Source: an uncultured Rhodospirillaceae bacterium
GTDB lineage: Bacteria; Pseudomonadota; Alphaproteobacteria; Rhodospirillales; Rhodospirillaceae
Direction of reading: 5' to 3'
Assembly (NCBI GenBank): GCA_943787205.1
Contig: CALSLN010000003.1
Span: 1-64,000 of the forward strand
Length of the DNA stretch: 64,000 nt
A model generated the notes under the pieces. The model made no database searches and was not told the origin of the DNA. It saw only the letters and a program-made list of their open reading frames with translations. Both the position numbers and the translations under genes were made by a program. Position 1 is the first letter of the stretch. The number at the start of each line of letters is the position of its first letter. Positions 37,006 through 46,345 of the stretch are shown here, piece after piece.

Positions 37006-37596
37006 ATGGCTGTGCCCGGTTATTTACTTGTTCTCGGCCATTCTCTCGTGCCTGAAAAGATGGCCAAATATTCTGCTGCGTTGCCGCCAATTTATGAGAA
37101 ATTTGGTGGATTCTATCTCGGCATTGGCGGCCCGGGGCGAGGTGTTGAGCATCTTGAGGGACCCTGGTTTGACCATTCGATCGTTCTAGGCCGATTCAAT
37201 GAGCCAGACGACGTCAGTAAATTTTGGTATTCGCCCGAATATGAGCAGGCCAAGAAGCTCCGTAAGGATGGCGGCGATTTTAACGTGTTTAAAATTCCGG
37301 GGAATGAATTCGAATCACCGCATGGTGAGCCAGCATTCTTGATCTCGATTTATAGAGTTCTTGACCCAGGCGTATTTGCGCCGCTTGCAAAGGCTGAGGA
37401 AGAAAAACTTCAAAACAGAAGTGTGCCGTATATCTTGAAGGCTAAGGACCAAGAAGCGGAGCGGCTTGAAGGTGATTTGATCGATCACGATTTCTCCGTG
37501 GCGGCTTTTCCAACTCAGGCATCGGCGACCAACTTTTGGAATGATCCCGGCCATAAAGAACTGCGGGAAGCGCGGTCTAAAGCTGCGGTTTTTTAA
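37006..37596 (+). CDS. Protein with two DUF1330-like ferredoxin-fold domains
   Basis: About 196 residues from ATG 37006, with AAGGA 7 nt upstream. The same frame is open from 36949, but that extension has no good ribosome site. Two tandem DUF1330-like (dimeric alpha/beta barrel) halves can be seen: GYLLVLGHSLVPEKMAKYSAALPPIYEKFGG with FNEPDDVSKFWYSPEYEQAKKLR, then a second half ending FPTQASATNFWNDPGHKELREAR. Function unknown; the fused pair probably replaces the usual homodimer. Confidence 0.78.
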   Translation: MAVPGYLLVLGHSLVPEKMAKYSAALPPIYEKFGGFYLGIGGPGRGVEHLEGPWFDHSIVLGRFNEPDDVSKFWYSPEYEQAKKLRKDGGDFNVFKIPGNEFESPHGEPAFLISIYRVLDPGVFAPLAKAEEEKLQNRSVPYILKAKDQEAERLEGDLIDHDFSVAAFPTQASATNFWNDPGHKELREARSKAAVF

Positions 37597-37673
37597 CAGC
37601 TTTTTGGTCCGTGGCGTGCGCCGATAGACAGGCAGTGCTTAGGGCATCCTGAAATGGCCGCACCTAGAATCCT

Positions 37674-39455
37674 ATGACAGTTGATCAAATATCTGCGTTT
37701 GCGATCCTCGCCGGCGTCCTCGTTTTTTTTATTGGTGGCTGGCTCCGCTACGATTTTGTCGCGTTCGGTGCGCTTTTTGCTGCCGTCGTCGCGGGCATTG
37801 TACCGTCAGATGGCGCCTTCGTCGGGTTTAGTAACCCGGCCGTCGTAACCGTTGCTCTTGTTCTGATGATCAGTGAAGGGCTCCGCCAATCCGGTGTCAT
37901 TGACCTCATTGCGGAGTACGCGGTTCCGGATACGAAGAGCCCGACGTTATTGATTGCGGTCCTCGCGGGCCTCGCTGCCGCGTTGTCAGGGTTAATGAAT
38001 AATGTCGGTGCATTGGCTCTCTTGATGCCAGTTGCGTTGCAAGCGGCCAGGCGGTCACAGATTTCTCCCGCTTTATTGCTGATGCCGTTGTCGTTCGGGT
38101 CGATCCTTGGTGGGATGACCACACTTATTGGGACGCCACCAAACATATTGGTATCGAACTTCCGATCTACTAGCGCGGGAGAGCCCTTTGGGATGTTCGA
38201 CTACTCTTGGGTCGGCGTGCCAGTTGCGGCTGCAGGCGTTGCATTTGTTGCACTAATCGGGTGGCGGCTCATACCAGTTAGTAAGATTGCGACCCCGACT
38301 GGGGATCCCGAGTTCGATATTCAACCCTATATGACGGAAGTGCGTTTGACCGAAGGCTCATCGCTTGTCGGGACCTTTATGCTTCAGGCTATGGATGAGT
38401 TAACGGAAAGAGATGTCTCTGTGGCTGGCCTCATTCGGGGTGAGCATCAAATACCTTATCCTGGCATGACGGAGCGGGCGCGGGCTGACGATATTCTCGT
38501 CGTGACTGGAGAGGCAGAGGCTTTAGAGAAGGCCATCGCAGATTTTAAACTTGAGCTTGTTGGTGACGTAGAGATCGAAGCAGGCGCCATTAAGTCAGAT
38601 CGCGTTAGCCTCATAGAAGTTGTGGTGACTCCGGGTGCTAGAATCGCAGGCATGACGACCAAAGAGATTGGTTTGCGCAATCGCTACCGACTCAACCTTC
38701 TTGCGGTATCGCGTCACGGCAAACCCACCTTGACCCGTATGAACCAACACCGGTTTCGACCCGGGGACGTCCTTCTATTGCAGGGCGATGCAGATCAAAT
38801 CGGAGACTCGCTGAGCAGGCTCGGTTGCCTTCCGCTCGCAAAGCGTTCTCTCGGTGTTGGTCGTCATAGGCGAGCGCTTTTTGCGAGTACCGTGTTTGGT
38901 GTGGCTATCGCTGCAGCGGCGTTCAAGCTGGTTCCTATTACTATTGCGTTCGGTGTTGCGATCGCGGTGATGATTCTCGGTCGGATTGTTTCTCCAAGCC
39001 GGGCCTACAGCAGCATCGAGTGGCCAGTTCTTGTTTTGCTTGGATGTATGATTCCCGTTGGAGAGGCGTTGGATCGCACGGGTGCGGCAGGTCTCATTGC
39101 GCAAGGTATCGTTGCGCTGACATCTCAGTTCCCAATTGTCGTCGCTTTGATCCTAGTGATGGTTGTGACGATGACCCTATCCGACATTATGAACAACGCG
39201 GCGACAGCTGTCGTAATGGCACCGATTTCAGTACAAATCGCCGACCAGTTAAATTCAAATCCTGATGCGTTCTTAATGGCTGTCGCAATTGGCGCATCTT
39301 GTGCCTTCCTCACGCCCATCGGCCATCAAAACAACACGCTCATTATGGGGCCAGGCGGGTACCGGTTTGGGGACTATTGGCGAATGGGTCTTCCTCTGGA
39401 AATTCTGGTCGTAGCGATTTCCATTCCATTCCTGTTGTTTGCTTGGCCCCTGTAA
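37674..39455 (+). CDS. SLC13-type permease with two RCK/TrkA-C domains
   Basis: A 593-residue membrane transporter of the divalent-anion/Na+ symporter type. An N-terminal helix block includes GLAAALSGLMNNVGALALLMPVAL and GGMTTLIGTPPNILV. A cytoplasmic insertion with two TrkA_C/RCK_C segments (LTERDVSVAGLIRG; VVVTPGARIAGMTTKEIGLRNRYRLNLLAVSRHG) follows, and the second helix block has SDIMNNAATAVVMAPI. Such proteins transport sulfate, dicarboxylates or similar anions. The stop overlaps the start of the BioM-like ATPase gene (TAATG), so it is part of the biotin-transport operon. Confidence 0.9.
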   Translation: MTVDQISAFAILAGVLVFFIGGWLRYDFVAFGALFAAVVAGIVPSDGAFVGFSNPAVVTVALVLMISEGLRQSGVIDLIAEYAVPDTKSPTLLIAVLAGLAAALSGLMNNVGALALLMPVALQAARRSQISPALLLMPLSFGSILGGMTTLIGTPPNILVSNFRSTSAGEPFGMFDYSWVGVPVAAAGVAFVALIGWRLIPVSKIATPTGDPEFDIQPYMTEVRLTEGSSLVGTFMLQAMDELTERDVSVAGLIRGEHQIPYPGMTERARADDILVVTGEAEALEKAIADFKLELVGDVEIEAGAIKSDRVSLIEVVVTPGARIAGMTTKEIGLRNRYRLNLLAVSRHGKPTLTRMNQHRFRPGDVLLLQGDADQIGDSLSRLGCLPLAKRSLGVGRHRRALFASTVFGVAIAAAAFKLVPITIAFGVAIAVMILGRIVSPSRAYSSIEWPVLVLLGCMIPVGEALDRTGAAGLIAQGIVALTSQFPIVVALILVMVVTMTLSDIMNNAATAVVMAPISVQIADQLNSNPDAFLMAVAIGASCAFLTPIGHQNNTLIMGPGGYRFGDYWRMGLPLEILVVAISIPFLLFAWPL

Positions 39456-40129
39456 TGATTAGTGTCGATCACGTCACCGTCCGGCTGCAGGGCCGGGTCG
39501 TTCTTGATGACGTAGCGCTGTCCCTCACGGAACGCCGCATCGGGGTGATCGGTGACAATGGTTCGGGAAAAAGCACGCTTGCGAAGCTCTTAAACGGGCT
39601 TCTCTTGCCCGATGAAGGAACTGTGACCGTAGACGGTTTTGATACGCGATCTCATGGTAAAGAGGTCCGGTCGCGGGTTGGATTTCTGTTTCAGAATCCG
39701 GACAACCAGATTGTCATGCCGACTGTGGCGGAAGATCTAGCGCTTGGTCTAAAGCCGCTTCGCTTAGAGGCCGAGAGGGTAAGGCAATGCGTCTCTGAAA
39801 CGTTGGAGCGATTTGCTTTGTCTCACATGGCTGACCGTTCGGCTCATTTGCTATCGGGCGGCGAAAAACAGCTGGTTGCTCTTGCTGGTGTCATGATCTC
39901 GGAACCGGACATTCTTGTCTGTGATGAGCCAACAACCTTGCTAGATCGTCGCAATGCCGCACTTGTTATGAAAACGATTGCGGGCCTTTCTTGCATGGTC
40001 ATTACCGTGACCCATCATGTTGAGCACCTTGATGGTTTCGACCGTGTGCTTGTTATTGATGAGGGGCGCGTTGCTCACGATGGTACACCCGATCAAGCTA
40101 TACCGTCGTACTTAGAGTCCCTGTCATGA
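39455..40129 (+). CDS. bioM: ECF transporter ATPase, BioM-like
   Basis: A 224-residue ABC ATPase: Walker A GDNGSGKST (about residues 33-41), Q-loop LFQNPDNQIVMPTVAEDLALG as in ECF ATPases, signature LLSGGEKQLVALAG, Walker B ILVCDEPTTLLD, and H-loop VTHHVEHL. EcfA/BioM energises vitamin uptake with a BioN-like and BioY-like partner encoded just downstream. The start ATG at 39455 overlaps the permease stop; the frame's upstream extension is not used. The stop overlaps the BioN-like start by 4 nt. Confidence 0.92.
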   Translation: MISVDHVTVRLQGRVVLDDVALSLTERRIGVIGDNGSGKSTLAKLLNGLLLPDEGTVTVDGFDTRSHGKEVRSRVGFLFQNPDNQIVMPTVAEDLALGLKPLRLEAERVRQCVSETLERFALSHMADRSAHLLSGGEKQLVALAGVMISEPDILVCDEPTTLLDRRNAALVMKTIAGLSCMVITVTHHVEHLDGFDRVLVIDEGRVAHDGTPDQAIPSYLESLS

Positions 40130-40743
40130 TTGCCGGGCTTTACCTCCCAGGTGACAGCGTGATTCATCAGTTAAGTGCGCCCGTTAAACTGAGTCTTATG
40201 GTCGTTATGGGCTTAGCGCTTGTTTTGGTCGATCATATCTTTGTCATGGTCTCCGTCGCTATAACGACTGGCTTCGTATTTTCAGTTTTGGCGGGGCTAG
40301 GTTTTGCGCGGTTGTGGTTGGCAACTCGTCCGTTATTGATTTGGGTTCTTTTTATTGCGCTGGCTCAGTTCTGGTTTGTGACCGCGGAGGCTGCAGTTCT
40401 GGTCTCGTTGAGACTCGTGACCTTGGTTTGGGTTGCTGCATTGGTCACGTATACGACCCGCCTTTCAGAGATGAGTGATGTTCTGGTAGCGATATGTTCA
40501 GTGTTTCGTCCGCTCGGAGTGAACCCAGAGCGGATTTCATTTCTTATTGCATTGACCATTCGTCTCATCCCTTCTGTTTTCGAGATCGTGCGAGATGTTC
40601 GGGACGTGCAAAAAGCGCGGGGGCTTGAACGTTCCTATACTGCGATGTTCGTTCCGGTATTAACAAGATTGCTGCGTGAAGCGGACGCTCTGTCGGACGC
40701 TTTGGTCGCGCGGGGATTTGAACGTTGGGGCGATCAGCAGTGA
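40126..40743 (+). CDS. bioN: ECF transporter T component, BioN-like
   Basis: A 205-residue membrane protein with about five helices and the EcfT coupling region VRDVQKARGLERSY, whose ARG motif binds the ATPase, and a late DALVARGFER with a second ARG motif. It couples ATP hydrolysis by the BioM-like protein to the BioY S component in the inner membrane. ATGA overlap with bioM and GTGA overlap with bioY. Confidence 0.9.
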   Translation: MIAGLYLPGDSVIHQLSAPVKLSLMVVMGLALVLVDHIFVMVSVAITTGFVFSVLAGLGFARLWLATRPLLIWVLFIALAQFWFVTAEAAVLVSLRLVTLVWVAALVTYTTRLSEMSDVLVAICSVFRPLGVNPERISFLIALTIRLIPSVFEIVRDVRDVQKARGLERSYTAMFVPVLTRLLREADALSDALVARGFERWGDQQ

Positions 40744-41285
40744 GCGCGAGGGATACTGTTCTTGTCGCGATGTTTGCGGCGCTTACGGCGGCGCTTGGTT
40801 TGCTGCCGCCTATTCCTGTGCCTGTGGTGCCGGTACCAGTAACGGCTCAAACGCTTGGCATTATGCTGGCTGGGTGTGTGATTGGCGCTCGTAGGGCAGC
40901 CTTCGCGATGTTGTTGCTCCTCGTGCTCTTGGCGCTCGGCCTGCCCTTGTTATCTGGGGGGAGGGGCGGCCTTGGTGTTTTTGTCGGCCCCAGTGCAGGG
41001 TACTTAATCGGCTGGCCGCTGGGCGCGTATTGTATTGGAGCACTGGTGTCGCGTTTTGGCACGACAATCGGTGTGCTCTTCCTTGCAAATTGCTTAGGTG
41101 GTATCGGTCTCATTTATGCGATTGGAATTCCGGTGATGGCGTTGGTTCTTGACCTACCACTTGAAAGTGCCGCTCTCGCCGGATCTGCTTTTCTTCCTGG
41201 TGATCTCATCAAAGCGGGTGTCGCATCTGCTGTTGCGGCAGGGGTGCTCCGCGCCTATCCCATGCAGAAAAATGCCTCACCATGA
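40740..41285 (+). CDS. bioY: Biotin transporter S component BioY
   Basis: A 181-residue membrane protein with six predicted helices and BioY hallmarks: VTAQTLGIMLAGCVIGARRAAFAM, LGLPLLSGGRGGLGVFVGPSAGYLIGW, and a late FLPGDLIKAGVAS. It binds biotin with high affinity. The start is GTG 40740, overlapping the bioN stop; a TTG at 40725 is unlikely. Together with BioM and BioN it forms a group I-type ECF biotin importer. The stop overlaps the start of the acyl-adenylating ligase gene. Confidence 0.95.
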   Translation: MSARDTVLVAMFAALTAALGLLPPIPVPVVPVPVTAQTLGIMLAGCVIGARRAAFAMLLLLVLLALGLPLLSGGRGGLGVFVGPSAGYLIGWPLGAYCIGALVSRFGTTIGVLFLANCLGGIGLIYAIGIPVMALVLDLPLESAALAGSAFLPGDLIKAGVASAVAAGVLRAYPMQKNASP

Positions 41286-42772
41286 AAACGGATGAGTCCG
41301 AACTTGTTCACAGCGGTCTTCTTATCGCTGCAGATGGTTCGCCCAATAAGACTGCGCTTGTTTGTGATCAAGACAGCTATACGTATGCAGATATAGTTTT
41401 GCGCGCTCATAGGTTCGCCGTTCAAGTTGATCAACACCGTGCTCGACGCGTCGCCTTATGTTTGCCGAACAGTCCTGTTGTTGTTGATGTGTTTTTCGGA
41501 ACTCTTATGGCCGGGAGTTGTGTTTGTTTGTTTGATCCAGGTTGGCCAGGGGCTTTGCTTCGGACCTTACTCTCCGAGCATGCACCAAATATTTTTGTCG
41601 CGTCTGAAGGGGCGTTGGCTGATCATGCGGATGCTCTTGCATCAACGGTTGGCCTGAGTGGCGCGGAGATAGAAGCAGTTGCAGGTCTATCGAGCGAGGA
41701 CAGCGCGCTCCGGTCGCAGCCGTCATCTGATATGCCATTTCTGATTGGCTTTACGTCTGGATCGAGCGGGCCACCAAAGGCATTTGTGCGCTCACACCTG
41801 ACATGGACCGAAAGCTTTAAACACAGCGCACTTGAGTTCGGGTTGACGCAGGGGGACTGTGTTCTTGCCCCTGGGCCTTTAAGCCACGGGTTGTCCTTGT
41901 ATGCTGTGATCGAGGCCTTGTGCAAAGGTGCAACGGCCGTCATTCAAACTCAGTTTGATACTTCTCACGTGTTGTCTGCAATCCAGACACGGCATGTCAG
42001 CGTTCTTGTGGTTGTTCCGACCATGCTTGACGTCATACTTGAGCGTGCATCCGGACAGTCGTTTCCCAGCGTTACAAGTCTGGTAACAGCCGGCGCAAAG
42101 TTATCTCCGTCCCTCAGGGACCGTGCTCGCCGTGTTTTTCCGAATGCAGAGATCATCGAATATTACGGAGCGTCTGAGCTTAGCTTTATCTCGGTTGCGA
42201 AAGGGTCAGAAGACTGTCCTCCTAGCTCGGTTGGTCGGCCCTTTTCTGGTGTCGAAATTGAGGTCCGTGACGAGCGCGGGCAGGCGGTTGATGTCGGCGA
42301 CGTCGGCACTGTTTGGGTCAAAAGTGATATGTTGTGTTCCGGCTACGTTGGCCGAACCGACGGAAGCGGTATGCGTATAGATGGTGCCTGGGCCACCGTT
42401 GGAGATTTCGGTCACCAAGATGCTGCGGGCTATCTTTATTTAGATGGTCGCGAAGGGTCGGCTATCACGTCGGCCGGCTACACCGTATATCCATCGTCTA
42501 TCGAAGCTGTCCTATTTAGTCATCCGGGTATTGCCGACGCTGCTGTGATGGGGGTGCCACATCCCAGGTGGGGCGAGGTGATTGCGGCGGCGGTTGTTCC
42601 GGTGGCGGACAGTTTAATCTCAGAAGCTGAGTTGTCCGAGCACTGCCAGAACATGCTCGAGCCCTATGCGTGTCCAAGGCTATGGGCAGTCACGGGGCAT
42701 CTGAAGCGAACACAAAATGGAAAAGTTGATAGAGCGGCGCTGCGCGCGCAGTTCGCGTCGGACTCAGTCTAG
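41282..42772 (+). CDS. Class I AMP-forming acyl-CoA synthetase/ligase (ANL family)
   Basis: A 496-residue adenylate-forming enzyme: P-loop FTSGSSGPPKAF, EYYGASE (A5), GRPFSGVEIEVRD, VGDFGHQDAAGYLYLDGREG, and the C-terminal Lys in KRTQNGKVDR. It activates a carboxylic acid with ATP and normally transfers it to CoA. Its 4-nt overlap with bioY places it in the biotin operon, so substrates such as pimelate, another dicarboxylate, or even biotin itself come to mind by inference only. The ORF is 3'-convergent with the next gene, overlapping by 4 bp. Confidence 0.85.
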   Translation: MKTDESELVHSGLLIAADGSPNKTALVCDQDSYTYADIVLRAHRFAVQVDQHRARRVALCLPNSPVVVDVFFGTLMAGSCVCLFDPGWPGALLRTLLSEHAPNIFVASEGALADHADALASTVGLSGAEIEAVAGLSSEDSALRSQPSSDMPFLIGFTSGSSGPPKAFVRSHLTWTESFKHSALEFGLTQGDCVLAPGPLSHGLSLYAVIEALCKGATAVIQTQFDTSHVLSAIQTRHVSVLVVVPTMLDVILERASGQSFPSVTSLVTAGAKLSPSLRDRARRVFPNAEIIEYYGASELSFISVAKGSEDCPPSSVGRPFSGVEIEVRDERGQAVDVGDVGTVWVKSDMLCSGYVGRTDGSGMRIDGAWATVGDFGHQDAAGYLYLDGREGSAITSAGYTVYPSSIEAVLFSHPGIADAAVMGVPHPRWGEVIAAAVVPVADSLISEAELSEHCQNMLEPYACPRLWAVTGHLKRTQNGKVDRAALRAQFASDSV

Positions 42773-43566
42773 TAGTTGGCGCGAGCCCATTGTCCATTGC
42801 CGCGTGCACAGGCGCTGCCCGTGGCTGATTGGCTGACACCGTTCAGGGTGATGACTTGTTCAAAGGTGCGACAACGCAATGTGCCAAACGCATCTTCTGA
42901 CAAAGCCTGAACCGATCCATATCCGTCTTCATAGGTCCACTCGATAATCTCGCCGATTTCTGCGTCCAAGGCAGCGGCTTGAGCAGCGCTCTGAAGTCCA
43001 ACTTGATTTTCTGACAGCTGAAAAAGGACGGCCGGTGGTAGAATGCCAAGTGCCGCTTGGCTTTTCGCAAGAGCTTTTTGTTGCTCCTGCATCGCTTTCA
43101 TTTGGTCTTTGCTGAGTTTCTGCTGCGGTCCTTGTGGTGTCGTCTGACGCTGCAAAGATTGAGGTGATGTGTACGAATTTTGAGGGACCGTTGAGGTCGT
43201 CGCCATGCGCTGCGTTTGATAAGTCGTCGTCCTTGGATAGCGCACAGTGTTCCGTGGCGGGTATGAATAGGAATTCATCCTATTGATGCCGCGATTAACA
43301 GACCGGTTCATTTGTTTGACGCTTCTGTTAACGCCTCTGTTGAGTTGGGATACGCTACGAGACACTTGGTTATTCAGAACGTTCAGGCTTCGTGTCAAAG
43401 GAGCGGTAACGGGTGCAGGATTTACGCGAAAACCGATTTGGGCATAGGCCGTATTTACTGCTGCGATCATTTCGTAAGACGCAGCGTAAACGAGTCCGAA
43501 TGCAAACGTCAGGCCTGTGAAGGACCTCTTCGATCGCAGCCTATTTTTGATGTGCACCAATCCCAT
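42769..43566 (-). CDS. Membrane/secreted protein with Asn/Arg/Ser repeats and surface-antigen-like C terminus
   Basis: A 265-residue protein: an N-terminal membrane or signal anchor (SFTGLTFAFGLVYAASYEMIAAVNTAYA), a region of repeated NRSVNR/NRGVNR units predicted to be helical (NQVSRSVSQLNRGVNRSV, MNRSVNRGINRMN), a Gln/Thr/Ser-rich disordered middle, and a C-terminal domain with LRCRTFEQVITLNGVSQSATGSACARGNGQW. The last part resembles the C-terminal domain of 17-kDa surface-antigen-type lipoproteins. No lipobox is seen. Function unknown. Confidence 0.65.
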   Translation of the reverse strand: MGLVHIKNRLRSKRSFTGLTFAFGLVYAASYEMIAAVNTAYAQIGFRVNPAPVTAPLTRSLNVLNNQVSRSVSQLNRGVNRSVKQMNRSVNRGINRMNSYSYPPRNTVRYPRTTTYQTQRMATTSTVPQNSYTSPQSLQRQTTPQGPQQKLSKDQMKAMQEQQKALAKSQAALGILPPAVLFQLSENQVGLQSAAQAAALDAEIGEIIEWTYEDGYGSVQALSEDAFGTLRCRTFEQVITLNGVSQSATGSACARGNGQWARANY

Positions 43567-43647
43567 ACCCAGAGTATACGCGAAATCACTATGCCAGTTG
43601 AACCAGAACTTCCGCGATAATAAACCCTATTAAACAAGGGTTTAGAC

Positions 43648-44112
43648 TCAACTCTCCATGAATCCCGGGTCTACATTGGCAACATAGGTCGCTTTTAGAT
43701 AGGGGAACGCACCGAGCGGAGACTCAACATAATGGCAGAATCGCCACCCGGAATCGGTTCGCTTTACGACTGCGGAGACACGGACATCCAGCCCAAGTGG
43801 TGCATCTTCCATGCCCTTAATGAGACCGTCCCAATGCATCATAAAATTCATGACTGCGTGGGTGTCACTAATCGTCTTGCACTTAAGGTTCCAGGTCCGA
43901 ATAGCAAACTTGAGCAGGAGGTCCTCTGATGCCTTCCAATAGGGTTCGATGACGTCCCAGCCATACATGGGATCTGTGACTTCCTCAGCGATATAGAACG
44001 GATTTTGTTCGTCTGGATCCCACAACTCCCGTAGCTCTGTTGGCTTGATTCGGGTCCAACGCTCTCTGAAGCCTGCGAGAAGGTCTTCTAATTCGGTTTC
44101 GAGGTCGCTCAT
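43648..44112 (-). CDS. SnoaL/NTF2-like protein
   Basis: About 154 residues from ATG 44112, chosen because GGAG lies 5 nt upstream; an in-frame ATG at 44151 is open but has no such site. It matches the NTF2-like/DUF4440 fold pattern: ETELEDLLAGFRERWTRIKPTELRELWDPDE, YWKASEDLLLKFAIRTWNLKCKTISDTHAVMNFMMHW, and a C-terminal WRFCHYVESPL. These proteins are small ligand-binding or enzyme domains; the ligand is unknown. No operon partner. Confidence 0.75.
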   Translation of the reverse strand: MSDLETELEDLLAGFRERWTRIKPTELRELWDPDEQNPFYIAEEVTDPMYGWDVIEPYWKASEDLLLKFAIRTWNLKCKTISDTHAVMNFMMHWDGLIKGMEDAPLGLDVRVSAVVKRTDSGWRFCHYVESPLGAFPYLKATYVANVDPGFMES

Positions 44113-44275
44113 AAGATCTCCACGTGCGTAAAATTTGAGGTTCCTCATCAAACCCTCAATCTCTCAACATGAACACTATATAATTTGCGGTGAGCGGGCA
44201 GTGTGGTCTTATGGAGACGATATTTCTTGAGACTAAGCCACTGTGTGGGCGTACGAACGCAGGAAAGCGATAGAT

Positions 44276-44953
44276 ATGCGAATTTTGGTCGTGGAAGACG
44301 ATCTCAAGACGGCGAGCTTTGTAACCAAGGGCCTGCGTGAAGCAGGTTATGTGGTTGATCACGCAGAAGACGGTACCCAGGCACTCGAACGTGCCTTGTC
44401 GGAAACCTATGACCTCATGGTCATCGATCGCATGTTGCCTGGACCCAATGGAATTAAGGTGGTCGAGACAATCCGCAGCGAAGGCGTTGAATCACCGGTC
44501 CTGTTTCTCAGCGCGCTCGGCGATGTCGAAGACCGTGTTGAAGGCCTAAAGGCTGGCGGTGACGATTATTTGGTAAAGCCGTTTGCTCTTTCAGAACTAC
44601 TTGCGAGGCTAGAAGCACTAACGCGGCGTGGCCGAGGGCAGGGCGAGGTAACCCAGCTTTCTGTTGGGGACCTGGAGATGGATATCTTAGCCCGCAAAGT
44701 AATCCGACAAGGCCAACGTGTTTATTTGCACCCGCGTGAATTCAAACTTCTGGAATATCTCATGCGGCATGCTGGCCAAGTCGTCACCAGGACCATGCTG
44801 CTAGAAAATGTTTGGGAGTATCACTTTGACCCACAGACAAATGTCATCGATGTGCACATCAGTCGACTGCGCCAAAAAATAGACAAGCCGTTTGATACGA
44901 CAATTTTGCAAACTGTCCGCGGTGCTGGCTACAAACTTGAGCTTGCTTCTTAA
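44276..44953 (+). CDS. OmpR/PhoB-family response regulator
   Basis: A 225-residue regulator. The receiver domain has the acidic pair ED8-D9 (VVEDDL), the phosphoacceptor Asp51 (VIDRMLPGPNG) and Lys101 (YLVKPFALSELLARLEAL). A winged-helix DNA-binding domain (Trans_reg_C) follows, with LHPREFKLLEYLMRHAGQVVTRTMLLENVW and VDVHISRLRQKID. The chosen start is ATG 44276, after a short in-frame extension. It forms an operon (3-nt gap) with the sensor kinase. Confidence 0.95.
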   Translation: MRILVVEDDLKTASFVTKGLREAGYVVDHAEDGTQALERALSETYDLMVIDRMLPGPNGIKVVETIRSEGVESPVLFLSALGDVEDRVEGLKAGGDDYLVKPFALSELLARLEALTRRGRGQGEVTQLSVGDLEMDILARKVIRQGQRVYLHPREFKLLEYLMRHAGQVVTRTMLLENVWEYHFDPQTNVIDVHISRLRQKIDKPFDTTILQTVRGAGYKLELAS

Positions 44954-44956
44954 GCC

Positions 44957-46345
44957 GTGGCTCGACTTGGACGCCTGGTCAAAACAACGACCTTCAGACT
45001 AGCCCTCTTATACACGGCGCTTTTTGCGGGGTCTGTCGGAGCGCTGTTTGTCTTCGTGTTTATCAATACAAGTGTTTTTGCCGAACGTCAGACGGAAGCC
45101 GCTATCGAGGCAGAAGTAACGGGTTTCCAGGAAACCTTTAGACGTGAGGGTGTTGCTGGATTGATCAATGCCATCAATCGGCGCGTTGATCCTAATTTTC
45201 GGACGGATGGCGTGTACATCCTGACAAGCCCCAGCCAGCAAAGGCTGGCAGGTAATCTAACGGCTTGGCCCGGTGACGTTCGTAACGATGATTTATGGAT
45301 TAGCTTTACCATCCTAGATATGCAGACGGCGGATGAGGCAATGGCGGATGTCCGGGGTCTTCAATTTATTATTCCAGGTGGATATCGCCTTCTCGTCGGA
45401 CGCGATATTCGTGAAGCCCGAGATTTCAGAGCGCAGCTTCTTCGGTCACTGAATATTGGGTTGGGCATTACCGTTGCTCTCGGCGTGCTCGGTGGGTTTT
45501 TGTTTAGCCGAACCATCATGGGGCGGGTGGAACGCATAACGCTGACTTGTCGACGCATAATGCGTGGGGACCTCAGTCAGCGTATTGATTCAACTGGGCA
45601 GAGCGATGAGCTGTCGCGCCTTTCAGAGTCCGTCAACGAGATGCTCGACCAGATTGAGCGCTTAATGAATGGCCTTCGCGAGGTTTCTGACAATGTTGCC
45701 CATGATCTACGCACACCGTTGAACCGTTTGCGTGTGAGGTTGGAAGTTGCGGTTAATAACGCGACCGATGAGAAAGAAAAAGAAGAGCTAGAAGAAGCAA
45801 TTGCCGATGCCGATGGGTTGCTTGCGACCTTTTCGTCATTGCTTCGAATAGCGCGGGCAGAGGCCTCCCTAAGGCGATCATTCGACACCGTCAATTTGGG
45901 CTCGATTGTTGAAGACGTTGTCGACTTGTATCAGCCGCTTGCAGAAGAGAAGGGCGTCCGGTTTGAGTCACATGTCGACTTTGAGGCACAGGCTTGGGGT
46001 GACCCTAATCTTATCGCGCAGGCATTGGCGAACTTGGTCGATAATGCGGTTAAATATACGCCAAACGGAGGAGAGGTGCTGGTAAGCCTCAAGACCGAGG
46101 CGGGTTTGGCGATCCTGACAGTGGCCGACTCCGGCCCTGGTATTCCCGAGGCTTACCGTGAAAAAGTGTTCGATCGGCTCTATCGGCTGGATGACAGTCG
46201 CTCCACGCCAGGATCAGGGCTTGGCCTCAGTTTGGTCTGGGCGGTCGCTAAGTCTCACGGGTTATCGATGGATTTGTCTGATAACACGCCTGGATTGGTC
46301 ATTACGGTCAAGTTCCCCGAGGCGCCAAAGGCTGCTGAGGCCTAG
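44957..46345 (+). CDS. Two-component sensor histidine kinase (HAMP/HisKA/HATPase_c)
   Basis: A 462-residue kinase starting at GTG 44957: membrane helix (LALLYTALFAGSVGALFVFVF), a periplasmic segment of about 110 residues, a second helix (SLNIGLGITVALGVLGGFLFS), HAMP, HisKA with the phospho-His in SDNVAHDLRTPLNR, and HATPase_c with NLVDNAVKYTPNGG, DSGPGIP and GSGLGLSLV. It phosphorylates the regulator encoded just upstream. The signal is unknown; the giant secreted protein starts 180 bp downstream, so regulation of that gene is possible but unproven. Confidence 0.95.
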   Translation: MARLGRLVKTTTFRLALLYTALFAGSVGALFVFVFINTSVFAERQTEAAIEAEVTGFQETFRREGVAGLINAINRRVDPNFRTDGVYILTSPSQQRLAGNLTAWPGDVRNDDLWISFTILDMQTADEAMADVRGLQFIIPGGYRLLVGRDIREARDFRAQLLRSLNIGLGITVALGVLGGFLFSRTIMGRVERITLTCRRIMRGDLSQRIDSTGQSDELSRLSESVNEMLDQIERLMNGLREVSDNVAHDLRTPLNRLRVRLEVAVNNATDEKEKEELEEAIADADGLLATFSSLLRIARAEASLRRSFDTVNLGSIVEDVVDLYQPLAEEKGVRFESHVDFEAQAWGDPNLIAQALANLVDNAVKYTPNGGEVLVSLKTEAGLAILTVADSGPGIPEAYREKVFDRLYRLDDSRSTPGSGLGLSLVWAVAKSHGLSMDLSDNTPGLVITVKFPEAPKAAEA

